The notes below the pieces were generated by a model, which searched no databases, had not been told where the DNA came from, and saw only the letters and a list, made by a program, of their open reading frames with translations. Below are positions 8,540 through 17,417 of a stretch of 28,131 bases of DNA, one piece after another; within the stretch, counting starts at the first letter, position 1, and every line of letters starts with the position of its first letter. Source of the DNA: GCA-2719315 sp964448645 (GTDB lineage Bacteria > Bacteroidota > Bacteroidia > Flavobacteriales > Flavobacteriaceae); NCBI GenBank assembly GCA_964448645.1, contig CAYUZY010000011.1:1-28131 (forward strand), in the 5' to 3' direction. The translations under genes and the position numbers were made by a program.

Positions 8540-9873
8540 GAATTTTAGTGATTTTCTTTATTTCTTCGTTTATTTTATTTTGTCAAGATAAAAATCCTAT
8601 TGAAACCCTTTCTTTAGATGAAGCCATATTAATTGGAATTAAAAATAACCGAAATATAATAACTGCAAATTTAGAAGTTCAAAAAGCTTATAAAGAAAAA
8701 TGGAACACAATAGCAACAGGTTTACCTCAAATAAAAGCATCTGTTGACTACCAAAATTTTATTGAACAACCTGTTTCTTTAATTCCTGCTGAATTTTTTG
8801 GAGGGAATAAAGGAGATTTTGCTGAAGTTAGCTTTGGCACAAAACAAAATATAAATGCTGGTCTTAAATTGGATCAATTAATATTTGATGGATCATATTT
8901 AGTTGGTCTACAAGCTATAAAAGTATTTCTTAAAGAATCAAAAAATTTTCGTGAAAAAACAATTATAGAAGTTAAAAAAAATATTGTTTCAACATATTCT
9001 TCAGTTTTACTAACTAGAGAAAACATTAAATTTTTAAAAAAAAATAAACTTAGTTTAGAATCAAATCTTATAGAGGTTACAGAGCTATTTAGAAACGGAT
9101 TTGATGAAGAAGAAAGTGTAGAGCAAATAAGACTAACATTATCTGAGGTAAATTCTCAACTTCGATATTCCGAAAATATTGAAAGAATAACCTTGGGAAT
9201 GTTAAAACTATTATTAGGATATTCATCAGAAGACCTTTTGCTTTTAAGCAATTCACTAGAAGAGATTATAAATGATGGTCTTTTTCAAATTAAAAATGAA
9301 ATAAATAAATCCTCAGATATCAGTAAGAATATAGATGTTAGAATTGCCGAAAACAAGGTAGATTCAAAAAAATTATTATACAGACTTGAGCAATCAAAAT
9401 ATTTACCATCAATATCTGCTTTTATTAATGGTTTTTATACTGGAAATAATGATGAGTTTACTTTTTCTGACAAAAGTCAAAAATGGTTTGGATCCTCAGT
9501 ATTTGGGTTGAGTATAAAACTGCCTATATTTAGTTCCTTTGCAAGATCAGCAAAAACTCAAAAAGCTAAATTATCTCTTGAACAAGCTGAAACAAATCTT
9601 GAAGAAACTAAAGAAAAGATTGACTTAAAATTGAAGGCTGCATATAATGATTATGCTCTTTCAGCAGAAAATTATTTTACATATAAAGAAAATCTGTCAT
9701 TAGCTGAAAATATAGAAAATAAAAATCAAATCAAATATTTTGAAGGCATTATAACTAGTTTTGAATTAAGACAAATTCAGCTTCAATTATATAATTCACA
9801 GAACAATTATTTAAAATCTATTCAAAACATGATAGTTAAAAAAATAAATCTTGAATCATTAATTAATAACTAA
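8536..9873 (+). CDS. TolC family outer membrane efflux protein
   Basis: The 445-residue product is the outer-membrane channel of a tripartite efflux pump. It starts with a signal peptide (MRILVIFFISSFILFC), followed by LSLDEAILIGIKNNRNI, the typical first helix of TolC proteins. The duplicated TolC layout is visible. A beta-strand region around AEFFGGNKGDFAEVSFGTKQN is followed by long charged helices. A second repeat contains YLPSISAFINGFY and FGLSIKLPIFSSFARSAK. Final coiled-coil helices follow. The cysteine near the end of the signal is preceded by LF rather than a small residue, so a lipid anchor is doubtful. It overlaps the tetR gene by 4 nt and is followed 5 nt later by the adaptor gene. 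Confidence 0.92.
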   Translation: MRILVIFFISSFILFCQDKNPIETLSLDEAILIGIKNNRNIITANLEVQKAYKEKWNTIATGLPQIKASVDYQNFIEQPVSLIPAEFFGGNKGDFAEVSFGTKQNINAGLKLDQLIFDGSYLVGLQAIKVFLKESKNFREKTIIEVKKNIVSTYSSVLLTRENIKFLKKNKLSLESNLIEVTELFRNGFDEEESVEQIRLTLSEVNSQLRYSENIERITLGMLKLLLGYSSEDLLLLSNSLEEIINDGLFQIKNEINKSSDISKNIDVRIAENKVDSKKLLYRLEQSKYLPSISAFINGFYTGNNDEFTFSDKSQKWFGSSVFGLSIKLPIFSSFARSAKTQKAKLSLEQAETNLEETKEKIDLKLKAAYNDYALSAENYFTYKENLSLAENIENKNQIKYFEGIITSFELRQIQLQLYNSQNNYLKSIQNMIVKKINLESLINN

Positions 9874-9878
9874 AAAAA

Positions 9879-11054
9879 ATGAAAATGAATAAAAAAATAT
9901 TATCTCTTTTATTATTATTTTTTATTAATAATGGATGCGATTATAAAAAAGAAAAAGAGCAAAAAATAGAATTTGAAAAATCTAAAATTGAATTTTTAGA
10001 AAGTGAAAAAAATAAAATTGTTAATAAAATAGATGAGTTAAATGAAGATTTAAAAAAAATTAACTCTTCAATTGGCAAAATAACTAACAACCAAAAAGTC
10101 CCATTAGTTACTGGTATTAAAATTTCCTCAGAACGATTTAGTCATAAAATTGAAATTCAAGCAAATATTAATACCAGACAGAATTTAATTTTATTCCCTG
10201 AATTATCTGGAGAATTAAAGGAAATTTATGTGACTGAAGGTCAGCAAGTAAAAAAAGGTCAACTTTTGGCTGTTATTGATGATTCTGGTTTAAATGAAGA
10301 ATTAGAACAATTAAAAATTCAATTTTCTCTTTCAAAAACAAACTTTGAAAAAACTGAGAGATTATGGAATAAAAAAATTGGATCAGAAATGAAATATTTA
10401 GAATCAAAAGCTAAATATAAATCTCAACAAAAAATGGTTGATCAGATGAAAAAAAGATTATCAAAAACAAAAATTATAGCACCTTTTAAAGGCATTATAG
10501 ATCAAATTAAAGGAAAAAAGGGGCAAATTTTAACTCCTTATGTAACTTCAATTTTAAGAATAATAAATTTAGATGAAATGTATGTTGAAGCTTTAGTTCC
10601 AGAAAATTACTTGCCAAATATTAAAAAAGGAAGTGAAGCAATTGTTCAAATTCCAGTACTTAATTCATCTCAAAAAACTAAAATAAGTCAAACCGGAAAT
10701 TACATCAACCCTAACAATAGAACATTTAGAATAGAGGCCCCTTTAAATAATAGTAATAATATAATTAAACCAAACCTAGCTGCTAAAATATTAATTACGG
10801 ATTATTATAATAAAAATGCAATAATGATTCCAACTAAAATAATTAATGAAAATGCAAAAGGTCAACCCTATATTTTTAAACTTTTCAAAACAGATGAAAA
10901 TTCTATTTATAAAACAAAAAAAGTTTTTATTGAATTAGGTAAAAGCTCAAATGAAAAAACAGAAGTTTTAAATGGAATAAAAGTTGATGATTTAATCATT
11001 GATGAAGGATCCATGATAGTTGATGATAATCAAAAAGTTAAAAATATTAATTAA
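9879..11054 (+). CDS. RND efflux periplasmic adaptor subunit (MFP/HlyD type), lipoprotein
   Basis: The 391-residue adaptor links the RND pump to the TolC channel. It begins with a lipoprotein signal ending in INNGC (Cys20), so it is probably tethered to the inner membrane. Residues of about 23-70 form a very charged, heptad-like coiled coil that lies before the lipoyl domain. The lipoyl/biotinyl half-motifs follow: GELKEIYVTEGQQVKKGQLLAVID, then a hairpin helix, then KIIAPFKGIIDQIKGKKGQIL. A beta-barrel region contains NLDEMYVEALVPENYL and NPNNRTFRIEAPL. The coiled coil ahead of the lipoyl domain is extra relative to AcrA-type adaptors but familiar from Bacteroidota adaptors. The gene lies between the TolC-type and RND genes with gaps of 5 nt each side. 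Substrate unknown. Confidence 0.92.
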   Translation: MKMNKKILSLLLLFFINNGCDYKKEKEQKIEFEKSKIEFLESEKNKIVNKIDELNEDLKKINSSIGKITNNQKVPLVTGIKISSERFSHKIEIQANINTRQNLILFPELSGELKEIYVTEGQQVKKGQLLAVIDDSGLNEELEQLKIQFSLSKTNFEKTERLWNKKIGSEMKYLESKAKYKSQQKMVDQMKKRLSKTKIIAPFKGIIDQIKGKKGQILTPYVTSILRIINLDEMYVEALVPENYLPNIKKGSEAIVQIPVLNSSQKTKISQTGNYINPNNRTFRIEAPLNNSNNIIKPNLAAKILITDYYNKNAIMIPTKIINENAKGQPYIFKLFKTDENSIYKTKKVFIELGKSSNEKTEVLNGIKVDDLIIDEGSMIVDDNQKVKNIN

Positions 11055-11059
11055 AAGTA

Positions 11060-14000
11060 ATGAAGAAAAACAATTATAGAAATTTTAATATTTCAAATTG
11101 GGCAATAAATAACAAGACCGTAGTTTATGTTATTATGTCTCTTTTTTTAATTCTTGGGATTTCCTCTTACTTTTCTATGCCTAGAGAAAGTTTTCCAGAA
11201 ATTAATGATACTAAAATTTTTGTAAGTACTGTTTACCCAGGTAATACAGCTGAAGATATAGAAAGATTAATAACTGTACCCTTAGAAGATGCTTTAAAAA
11301 GTGTTAAAAATTTAGTTGAAATTAAATCTACTTCCTCCGAAGACTTTTCCATTATTGATGTTGAGTTTGATGAAAATATTTCTATTGAAGATGCAAAACA
11401 AAAAACGAAAGATCTTGTTGATGGAGTTACAACAAGTGCAGATTGGCCAGTTTTTAATAATGCAAAAATTGAACCTAGTGTTTTTGAGCTTGATTTTTCA
11501 GAATTAAGACCCATGTTAAATATTAGCTTAATTGGAGATTATCCAGTAGAAAAAATGAAAGATTATGCAGAAATACTAGAAAATAAAATTGAACAACTTT
11601 CTCAAGTTAAAGAGGTAAATATTAGAGGAATTCAACCCTTTGAAGTAGAGGTAGCTGTTGATATATATAAAATGACTGCTTCAAAGGTTTCATTTAATGA
11701 TATAATTGATTCTATTAATAAAGAAAATTCTACAATTTCAGCTGGAAATATTATTTCAAATAACCAAAGAAGAAATGTCAGATTAATTGGGGAAATAAAT
11801 GACCCTCTTGAATTGAATAATATTGTAGTTAAGACTGATAAAGGACCTGTATATCTTAATGAAATATCTGATATTTCATTTAAAGAAAAAGAAAAGACAT
11901 CTTATGCAAGATCTTTTGGAAAAAAAACTATACTACTAGACGTTGTAAAAAGAGGTGGGAAAAATTTAATTATTGCTTCTAATGAGATTAAAAAAATTAT
12001 AGATAATTCTAAAAAACTTAATCTACCTAATAATCTTAAAATAACAATTACAAATGATCAGTCAAATATTACCTTAAATCAAGTTAGTGACCTAGTTAAT
12101 AATATAATTTTTGGAGTAATTCTAGTTGTATCAGTATTAATGTTTTTTTTAGGATTTAGAAATTCCTTATTTGTTGGTTTTGCAATTCCTATGTCCATGT
12201 TTATGTCATTTATGATAATGTCTTTTATGGGGTATACAATGAATACAATGGTTCTTTTTGGGTTGGTTATGGGTCTTGGAATGCTTGTTGATAATGGAAT
12301 CGTAGTTGTAGAAAATGTTTATCGTTTAATGGAAAAAGAGGGTTTAAATAGAATCGAAGCGGCAAAAAAAGGAATAGGTGAAATAGCTTTTCCTATTATA
12401 GTATCAACAGCTACTACTATTGCAGCATTTATACCTTTAGGAGCTTGGCCTGGATTAATGGGCGAATTCATGATTTATTTCCCAATTACTCTTTCAGTAG
12501 TTTTAGGGTCCTCATTAATTGTTGCAATCTTTTTTAATTCAATGCTAGTATCTCAATTCATGGAAACTAGTGAAAGAGAAATAGGGTTAAAAAAACTTTG
12601 GAAGTTGACTTTAATTTTAGGTTTAATTGGAATTATCTTAATTTTTAGTCCTGGAAAACTAAGAGGTTTAGGTTCGCTTATGCTTTTAATTTCATTATTG
12701 TTTTGGATATACAAATTTTTAATAAAAAAATTAGCTCTAAAATTTCAAAAAACCTTTCTTGTTTGGCTAGAAGAAAATTATAGGAAATTTTTAAAATTCG
12801 CTTTAAATGGAATAAAGCCATATGTTTTTTTATTAAGCACCTTTTTACTTTTGTTTCTATCGTTGATTTTATTTGTTCTTTTCCCTCCAAAAATTGAATT
12901 TTTTCCAAATAATGATCCTCTTCAAATTATGATATATATGGAGTATCCAGAAGGAACTGCAATAAATAAAACAAATTTAACTGCTAAAAAAATTGAAAAA
13001 GAAGTTTTCAAAGTAATTGAAAGACCAAAGTTTAGTGATGGAAAAGTTAATTTCCTTGTTGAGTCAAATGTTTCTCAAGTAGGTGAAGGGGCTGGTAATC
13101 CTGAAACAGATAATGGAAATACTAATGAAATGCCTAATAAAGCAAAGATTACCCTTAGCATGAAAGAATATAAATTCAGAAATGGTATATCCAGTGAGGA
13201 ACTAAGAATGGAAATCCAAAAACAATTAATCGGCAAATTTCCAGGGGTTTCTCTGTCAGTAGAAAAAGATGCTAAAGGTCCTCCTGCTGGTTATCCTATA
13301 ACCATTGAAATAACAGGGAATGATTATCTAAGGTTAATTAATACCGCAAAAAAAATGAAAGATTTTCTTAATAAAGAAAATATTAATGGTGTTGAAGAAT
13401 TAAAAATAGATGTAAATAAAAATAAACCTGGATTAAAATTAATTGTTGATAGAAAGAAAGCTGGTGAGCTTGGCATTTCTGCTTCCCAAATTGGACAAGT
13501 TTTAAGAACCTCATTATTNNNNNNNNNNNNNCGGATCTAAAGCAGGTGTCTATAGAAAAAATGGAGAAGATTATGACATAAATGTTAGATTTAATAAAAA
13601 TTATAGGTATGATAATAATGCCTTATTTAATCAAAATATAATTTTTAGAGATCAATCTTCTGGAAAAATTAAAGAAATTCCTGTTTCAGCATTAGTCTCA
13701 AAAGAAAATTTAGCTTCTTTTAGCGCTATAAAGCACAGAAAAATGCAAAGAGTCGTGACATTATATTCTTCTGTTTTGGCAGGTTATAATGCTAATGATG
13801 TGGTTAGCAAAGTCAAAAAATCTTTAAACAATTTTTCCTTACCGAAAAATATTGAATATAGATTTTCAGGAGAAATAGAAGAGCAAGAAAAAAATATGAA
13901 ATTTTTATCTAAAGCATTACTCTCTGCGTTAGGTTTAATCTTAATTCTATTAGTTTTTCAATTTAATTCTATATCAAAACCTCTTATTATATTGTTGTCG

Positions 14001-14507
14001 ATTTTTTTAAGCTTTACAGGTGTTTTGTTTGGGTTAATTATTTTTAAAATGCCTTTTGTAATTCTGATGACAATGATGGGAATTATTTCCCTTTCTGGAA
14101 TAGTTGTAAATAATGGTGTTGTTCTCTTAGATTATACTCAACTTCTTATAGACATAAAAAAGGAAGAATTATCAATTAAAAGAGAAGAAAGCTTACCAAA
14201 AAAAGATTTAATAAATGTAATTATTGATAGTGGATCTGCTAGATTAAGACCTGTTATTTTAACTGCTATTACAACTATTTTAGGATTAATTCCTTTATCT
14301 ATTGGATTAAATATTGATTTTTTCTCATTATTTACTGAATGGGATTCGAATATTTATATTGGTGGAGATAATGTAATGTTCTGGGGGCCTCTAGCTTGGA
14401 CTGTTATTTTTGGATTAAGTTTTGCAACATTTTTAACTTTAATAATTGTTCCCTCTACATTTCTTATCGTTGAAAATATAAAATTTCAATTTAAAAAACT
14501 TTTATAA
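11060..14507 (+). CDS. RND family efflux transporter permease (interrupted only by an N run)
   Basis: This is the inner-membrane pump of the operon, a proton-driven HAE-type RND permease. The N-terminal helix is followed by MPRESFPEI and YPGNTAEDIERLITVPLE of the porter domain. The fourth membrane helix reads MGLGMLVDNGIVVVENVYR, with Asp411 in the proton-relay position and Asn412 where AcrB has a second Asp. Two extra hydrophobic segments lie near residues 515-555. The literal sequence hits a stop at 13538-13540 right after 13 Ns (13519-13531). Deleting the Ns gives LRTSLFGSKAGVY, in frame with the rest, which contains the second set of membrane helices and SARLRPVILTAITTILGLIPL. The repaired product is 1144 residues, normal for the family. 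It is best read as one intact gene. Substrate unknown. Confidence 0.93.
13519..13531. other. 13-base N run (assembly gap) inside the RND gene
   Basis: Thirteen Ns separate tcattatt from cggatct. The flanks join in frame as tca tta ttc gga tct (S L F G S), which fits the conserved LF-GSKAG stretch of this RND family. The gap therefore probably represents no missing bases. It is a scaffolding or gap-filling artefact. Confidence 0.9.
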
Positions 14508-14541
14508 TAAAATAAATTAGCTGTAGATTATCTAAGTTTTC

Positions 14542-14549
14542 TATTTTTG
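14542..14549 (+). promoter_or_regulatory. Bacteroidota -7 promoter box for aspS
   Basis: TATTTTTG is an exact TAnnTTTG match ending 8 nt before the aspS ATG, the shortest such distance in the window. A weak TTAG stands 21 nt upstream in place of the -33 TTTG. Confidence 0.4.
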
Positions 14550-14557
14550 TCTTAACT

Positions 14558-16312
14558 ATGTATAGAACTCATAACTGTGGTGAACTTTCATTAAATCAGA
14601 AAGGAGATAAAGTAACTCTATCTGGATGGGCTCAAAAAATAAGAAATAAAGGTTTTATAATTTGGATTGACATAAGAGATCGTTATGGCATAACTCAACT
14701 TGTCTTTGATAATGAAAGAACATCGAAAGAAGTTTATGAAAAAGCAAAACAAATTAATAGAGAATATGTTATTCAAATTAACGGAATTGTTTTAGAGCGA
14801 GAATCCAAAAACCCTCAAATTCAAACTGGCTCCATTGAAATTTTTGTTGAAAAACTTAATATTTTAAATAAATCTGAAACACCTCCTTTTACTATAGAAG
14901 AAAAAACAGACGGTGGAAATGAGCTCAGAATGAAATACAGATACCTTGATCTTAGAAGAAATCCCGTTAAAAATAATTTAATTTTTAGACATAAAGTAAC
15001 CATGAAAGTTAGAAACTTTCTATCAAATGTAGGATTTATTGATATTGAAACTCCTTGTCTAATAAAATCTACTCCTGAAGGAGCACGAGATTTTATAGTT
15101 CCATCTAGAATGAATCCTAAAGAATTTTATGCTTTACCTCAATCACCTCAAACTTTTAAACAACTATTAATGGTAGGAGGTATAGATAAATACTTTCAGA
15201 TTGTAAAATGCTTTAGAGATGAAGATCTTAGAGCTGATAGACAACCAGAATTTACTCAAATAGATTGTGAAATGTCATATGTAACTCAAGATGACATTTT
15301 AAATCAATTTGAATCTTTAATTATTTATCTAATTAAAGAAATTAATAATAAAACTGTTAATTCTTTTCCTAGAATTAAATATGAAGAAGCCATTTTAAAT
15401 TATGGAACTGATAAACCTGATATTAGATTTGAAATGAAAATACATGAGTTAAATTCTTTAGCAAAAAATAAAGGGTTTAATTTATTTGATAAAGAGGAAT
15501 TAATTCTTGCTATTTCTGTTCCAAATGCGGCCTCTTATTCTAGAAAACAAATTGATACTTTAACCGATTGGGTTAAAAAACCTCAAATTGGAGCAAATGG
15601 ATTAATCTGGGTCAAATATGAATCTGAAAATAACATAAAATCATCAGTTGATAAATTTTTCAATTTATCTGAAATAAAAAAATGGATTAAAAAATGTGAT
15701 TCCAAACCTGGAGACTTAATATTGATTATTTCAGGTGAAAAAAAAGATTGTAGAATTCAAATTGGTAATTTAAGATTAAAAATGGGAGATGATTTAGGAT
15801 TAAGAAACCCTGAAGAGTTTGCACCAGTTTGGATAACTGATTTTCCTCTTCTTTATTGGGATGATGAATTAAAAAAATATAATGCTATGCATCACCCATT
15901 TACTTCTCCAAAAAATGATCATATTAAACTTTTAGACACTAATCCTGAGAAAGTTAAAGCAAATGCGTATGATTTAGTTATTAATGGAAATGAAATTGGT
16001 GGAGGATCAATAAGAATTCATGACACAAAGCTTCAACAAAAGGTGTTTAAAGTTCTTGGGTTTTCAGATAAAGAAGCTAAAAACCAATTTGGGTTTTTAA
16101 TGAACTCTTTTAAATATGGAGCACCTCCCCATGGAGGAATAGCATTTGGTTTGGATCGACTTGTTGCAATCCTAAAAGGAAAAGAAACAATTAGAGAGTT
16201 TATTGCTTTTCCAAAAAATAATAATGGAAGAGATGTAATGTTAGATGCTCCTTCAAAAATAGATTCTAAACAACTAGATGAGCTATCATTATCATTAAAA
16301 TCAAAAAAATAA
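14558..16312 (+). CDS. aspS: Aspartate--tRNA ligase
   Basis: AspRS attaches aspartate to tRNA(Asp) in the cytoplasm. The 584-residue product has the bacterial AspRS layout. An OB-fold anticodon-binding domain covers residues 1 to about 105 (SGWAQKIRNKGFIIWIDIRDR). The class II catalytic core carries motif 2 (FRDEDLRADRQPEFTQID) and motif 3 (GIAFGLDRLVAIL). A GAD-type insertion lies at about residues 290-410. The YRYLDLRR segment and the HHPFTSP motif are typical. Length is normal and all class II motifs are intact. The gene sits 50 nt after the RND gene with its own -7 box, so it is probably not part of the efflux operon. A small membrane protein gene starts 2 nt after its stop and is probably cotranscribed. 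Confidence 0.97.
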   Translation: MYRTHNCGELSLNQKGDKVTLSGWAQKIRNKGFIIWIDIRDRYGITQLVFDNERTSKEVYEKAKQINREYVIQINGIVLERESKNPQIQTGSIEIFVEKLNILNKSETPPFTIEEKTDGGNELRMKYRYLDLRRNPVKNNLIFRHKVTMKVRNFLSNVGFIDIETPCLIKSTPEGARDFIVPSRMNPKEFYALPQSPQTFKQLLMVGGIDKYFQIVKCFRDEDLRADRQPEFTQIDCEMSYVTQDDILNQFESLIIYLIKEINNKTVNSFPRIKYEEAILNYGTDKPDIRFEMKIHELNSLAKNKGFNLFDKEELILAISVPNAASYSRKQIDTLTDWVKKPQIGANGLIWVKYESENNIKSSVDKFFNLSEIKKWIKKCDSKPGDLILIISGEKKDCRIQIGNLRLKMGDDLGLRNPEEFAPVWITDFPLLYWDDELKKYNAMHHPFTSPKNDHIKLLDTNPEKVKANAYDLVINGNEIGGGSIRIHDTKLQQKVFKVLGFSDKEAKNQFGFLMNSFKYGAPPHGGIAFGLDRLVAILKGKETIREFIAFPKNNNGRDVMLDAPSKIDSKQLDELSLSLKSKK

Positions 16313-16314
16313 AA

Positions 16315-16578
16315 TTGAAAAAATTTCTTAAATTTTTTTTTATACTACAAGTATTATCTATAATAATTGGTTTTTATTATAAAGGATATTTTAAATCAGA
16401 AATTGGAGATAAAATTATTGGCTTTTCAGTTTTAATATCAGTTTTTATTTTTATGCCTCTTTTTTTATATAACAGATGGAATGGAAAAAAATTAAAAGAT
16501 TACACATTGACTGAAGAAAATATAAAAAAAATTAAAAAAAATTTAAGATATAATAAAAGTAAAAGAAAAATTAAATAA
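16315..16578 (+). CDS. Small membrane protein of unknown function, TTG start
   Basis: The 87-residue protein has two predicted membrane helices (about residues 5-21 and 33-51) with a short loop between, then a strongly basic tail ending in KKNLRYNKSKRKIK. The positive-inside rule puts both ends in the cytoplasm. The start is a TTG at 16315, two bases after the aspS stop; there is no ATG before the first helix, so TTG is the only sensible start. I do not recognise a named family. Small two-helix proteins of this kind often follow aspS in related genomes, as far as I recall, but I cannot verify that here. The close spacing implies cotranscription with aspS. Confidence 0.7.
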   Translation: MKKFLKFFFILQVLSIIIGFYYKGYFKSEIGDKIIGFSVLISVFIFMPLFLYNRWNGKKLKDYTLTEENIKKIKKNLRYNKSKRKIK

Positions 16579-16639
16579 TTAAGTATTTAATTAAAACTTA
16601 TCAATACCTTTATTGCAATTAACAATATAATAAATAATA

Positions 16640-16831
16640 ATGACCGGAACAGTTAAATTTTTTAATGAAGCCAAAGGTTATGGATTCATTACCAACGACG
16701 AATCTCAAGAAGATATTTTCGTTCACGTTTCATCCCTTAATGATTTAAAAATTAAAGAGGGAGATAAAGTTGAATATGTAGAAGAAGAAGGAAATAAAGG
16801 GAAGCAAGCTTCTCAAATCTCCCTACTATAA
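16640..16831 (+). CDS. Cold-shock domain protein (CspA family)
   Basis: The 63-residue protein is a single cold-shock domain that binds single-stranded RNA or DNA and acts as an RNA chaperone. RNP1 (KGYGFI, residues 12-17) and RNP2 (DIFVHV, residues 25-30) are intact, and the first strand TGTVKFFNEAKG is typical. Length is slightly shorter than the 66-70 residues usual for Csp proteins. It stands alone, 61 nt after the small membrane protein gene, and is followed by a strong terminator-like hairpin shared with tadA. A near-match -7 box (TACCTTTA, 16605-16612) lies upstream but lacks the final G. Whether it is cold-induced cannot be told. Confidence 0.95.
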   Translation: MTGTVKFFNEAKGYGFITNDESQEDIFVHVSSLNDLKIKEGDKVEYVEEEGNKGKQASQISLL

Positions 16832-16850
16832 AATTTACATTATCAAAATT

Positions 16851-16890
16851 AAATAGCAATTATAGAAATTTATAATTGCTATTTTTTTTT
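16851..16890. terminator. Bidirectional intrinsic terminator between csp and tadA
   Basis: A perfect 14-bp inverted repeat (16851-16864 and 16871-16884) encloses a 6-nt loop and runs into a T tract (16881-16890). This is the clearest intrinsic terminator in the window for the cold-shock gene. The right arm overlaps the stop codon of tadA (16879-16881), which comes from the other strand, so the hairpin may end both transcripts. The tract after the hairpin on the minus strand (TTTAATTTTG) is a weaker U-run. Confidence 0.8.
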
Positions 16891-17322
16891 ACGCTTTTTT
16901 AAAAAAAATTCTTGCAACAATCTTTCAGACTCTTCAGCTAAAATTCCATTAGAAACTTTAGTTTTCGGATGAAGTTTAATACCTAAACTTGAGTATCCTC
17001 TTTTAAAATCCATTGCTCCTATTACAACTCTAGATATTCTAGCCCAATAAAGTGCACCCCCACACATTGTACAGGGTTCCAATGTAACATATAAAGTACA
17101 TTCGTCTAAAAACTTTCCATTTAAAAAATTTGAAGCTGCAGTTATAGCTTGCATCTCTGCATGAGCAGTTACATCTTCTAAATTTTCAATTAAATTATGA
17201 CCTCTACCAATTATTTTTTGATTAACAACAATTACAGCTCCAACAGGAACTTCATTCTTTTCTAAAGATTTTTCAGCTTCTAATAAAGCCTGTTTCATAA
17301 AATATAAATCATCAAACTGCAT
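16879..17322 (-). CDS. tadA: tRNA-adenosine deaminase-type nucleoside deaminase
   Basis: The 147-residue enzyme is a zinc-dependent deaminase of the TadA family, which converts the wobble adenosine A34 of tRNA(Arg) to inosine. The catalytic motif HAE is at residues 54-56 (VTAHAEMQAI) and the zinc-binding PCTMC at 83-87 (LEPCTMCGGAL), all intact. The VPVGAVIV segment is also characteristic. Length is normal for TadA. Closely related deaminases act on guanine or cytosine, but the HAEMQAI and PCTMCGGALYWARI segments favour TadA. The gene diverges from polA across about 95 nt and ends inside the terminator hairpin shared with the cold-shock gene. Confidence 0.88.
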   Translation of the reverse strand: MQFDDLYFMKQALLEAEKSLEKNEVPVGAVIVVNQKIIGRGHNLIENLEDVTAHAEMQAITAASNFLNGKFLDECTLYVTLEPCTMCGGALYWARISRVVIGAMDFKRGYSSLGIKLHPKTKVSNGILAEESERLLQEFFLKKRKKK

Positions 17323-17417
17323 AAATAAAATTTCATTAAAAGATTTAAAAGTTTACAAGTAATTTGATTAAATTCCAAACAAAAATAAAACTATTAAAAA
17401 TTAATTTAAATAAATTA

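Noticed and set aside
13743..14507. A separate gene starting at the ATG at 13743.
   Set aside because: The frame is open back to 13533 and encodes the continuous RND sequence; it is the second half of the pump gene.
17364..17417. Upstream TTG start for polA.
   Set aside because: It adds 18 basic residues not expected in the family, whereas the ATG at 17418 gives the standard N-terminus.
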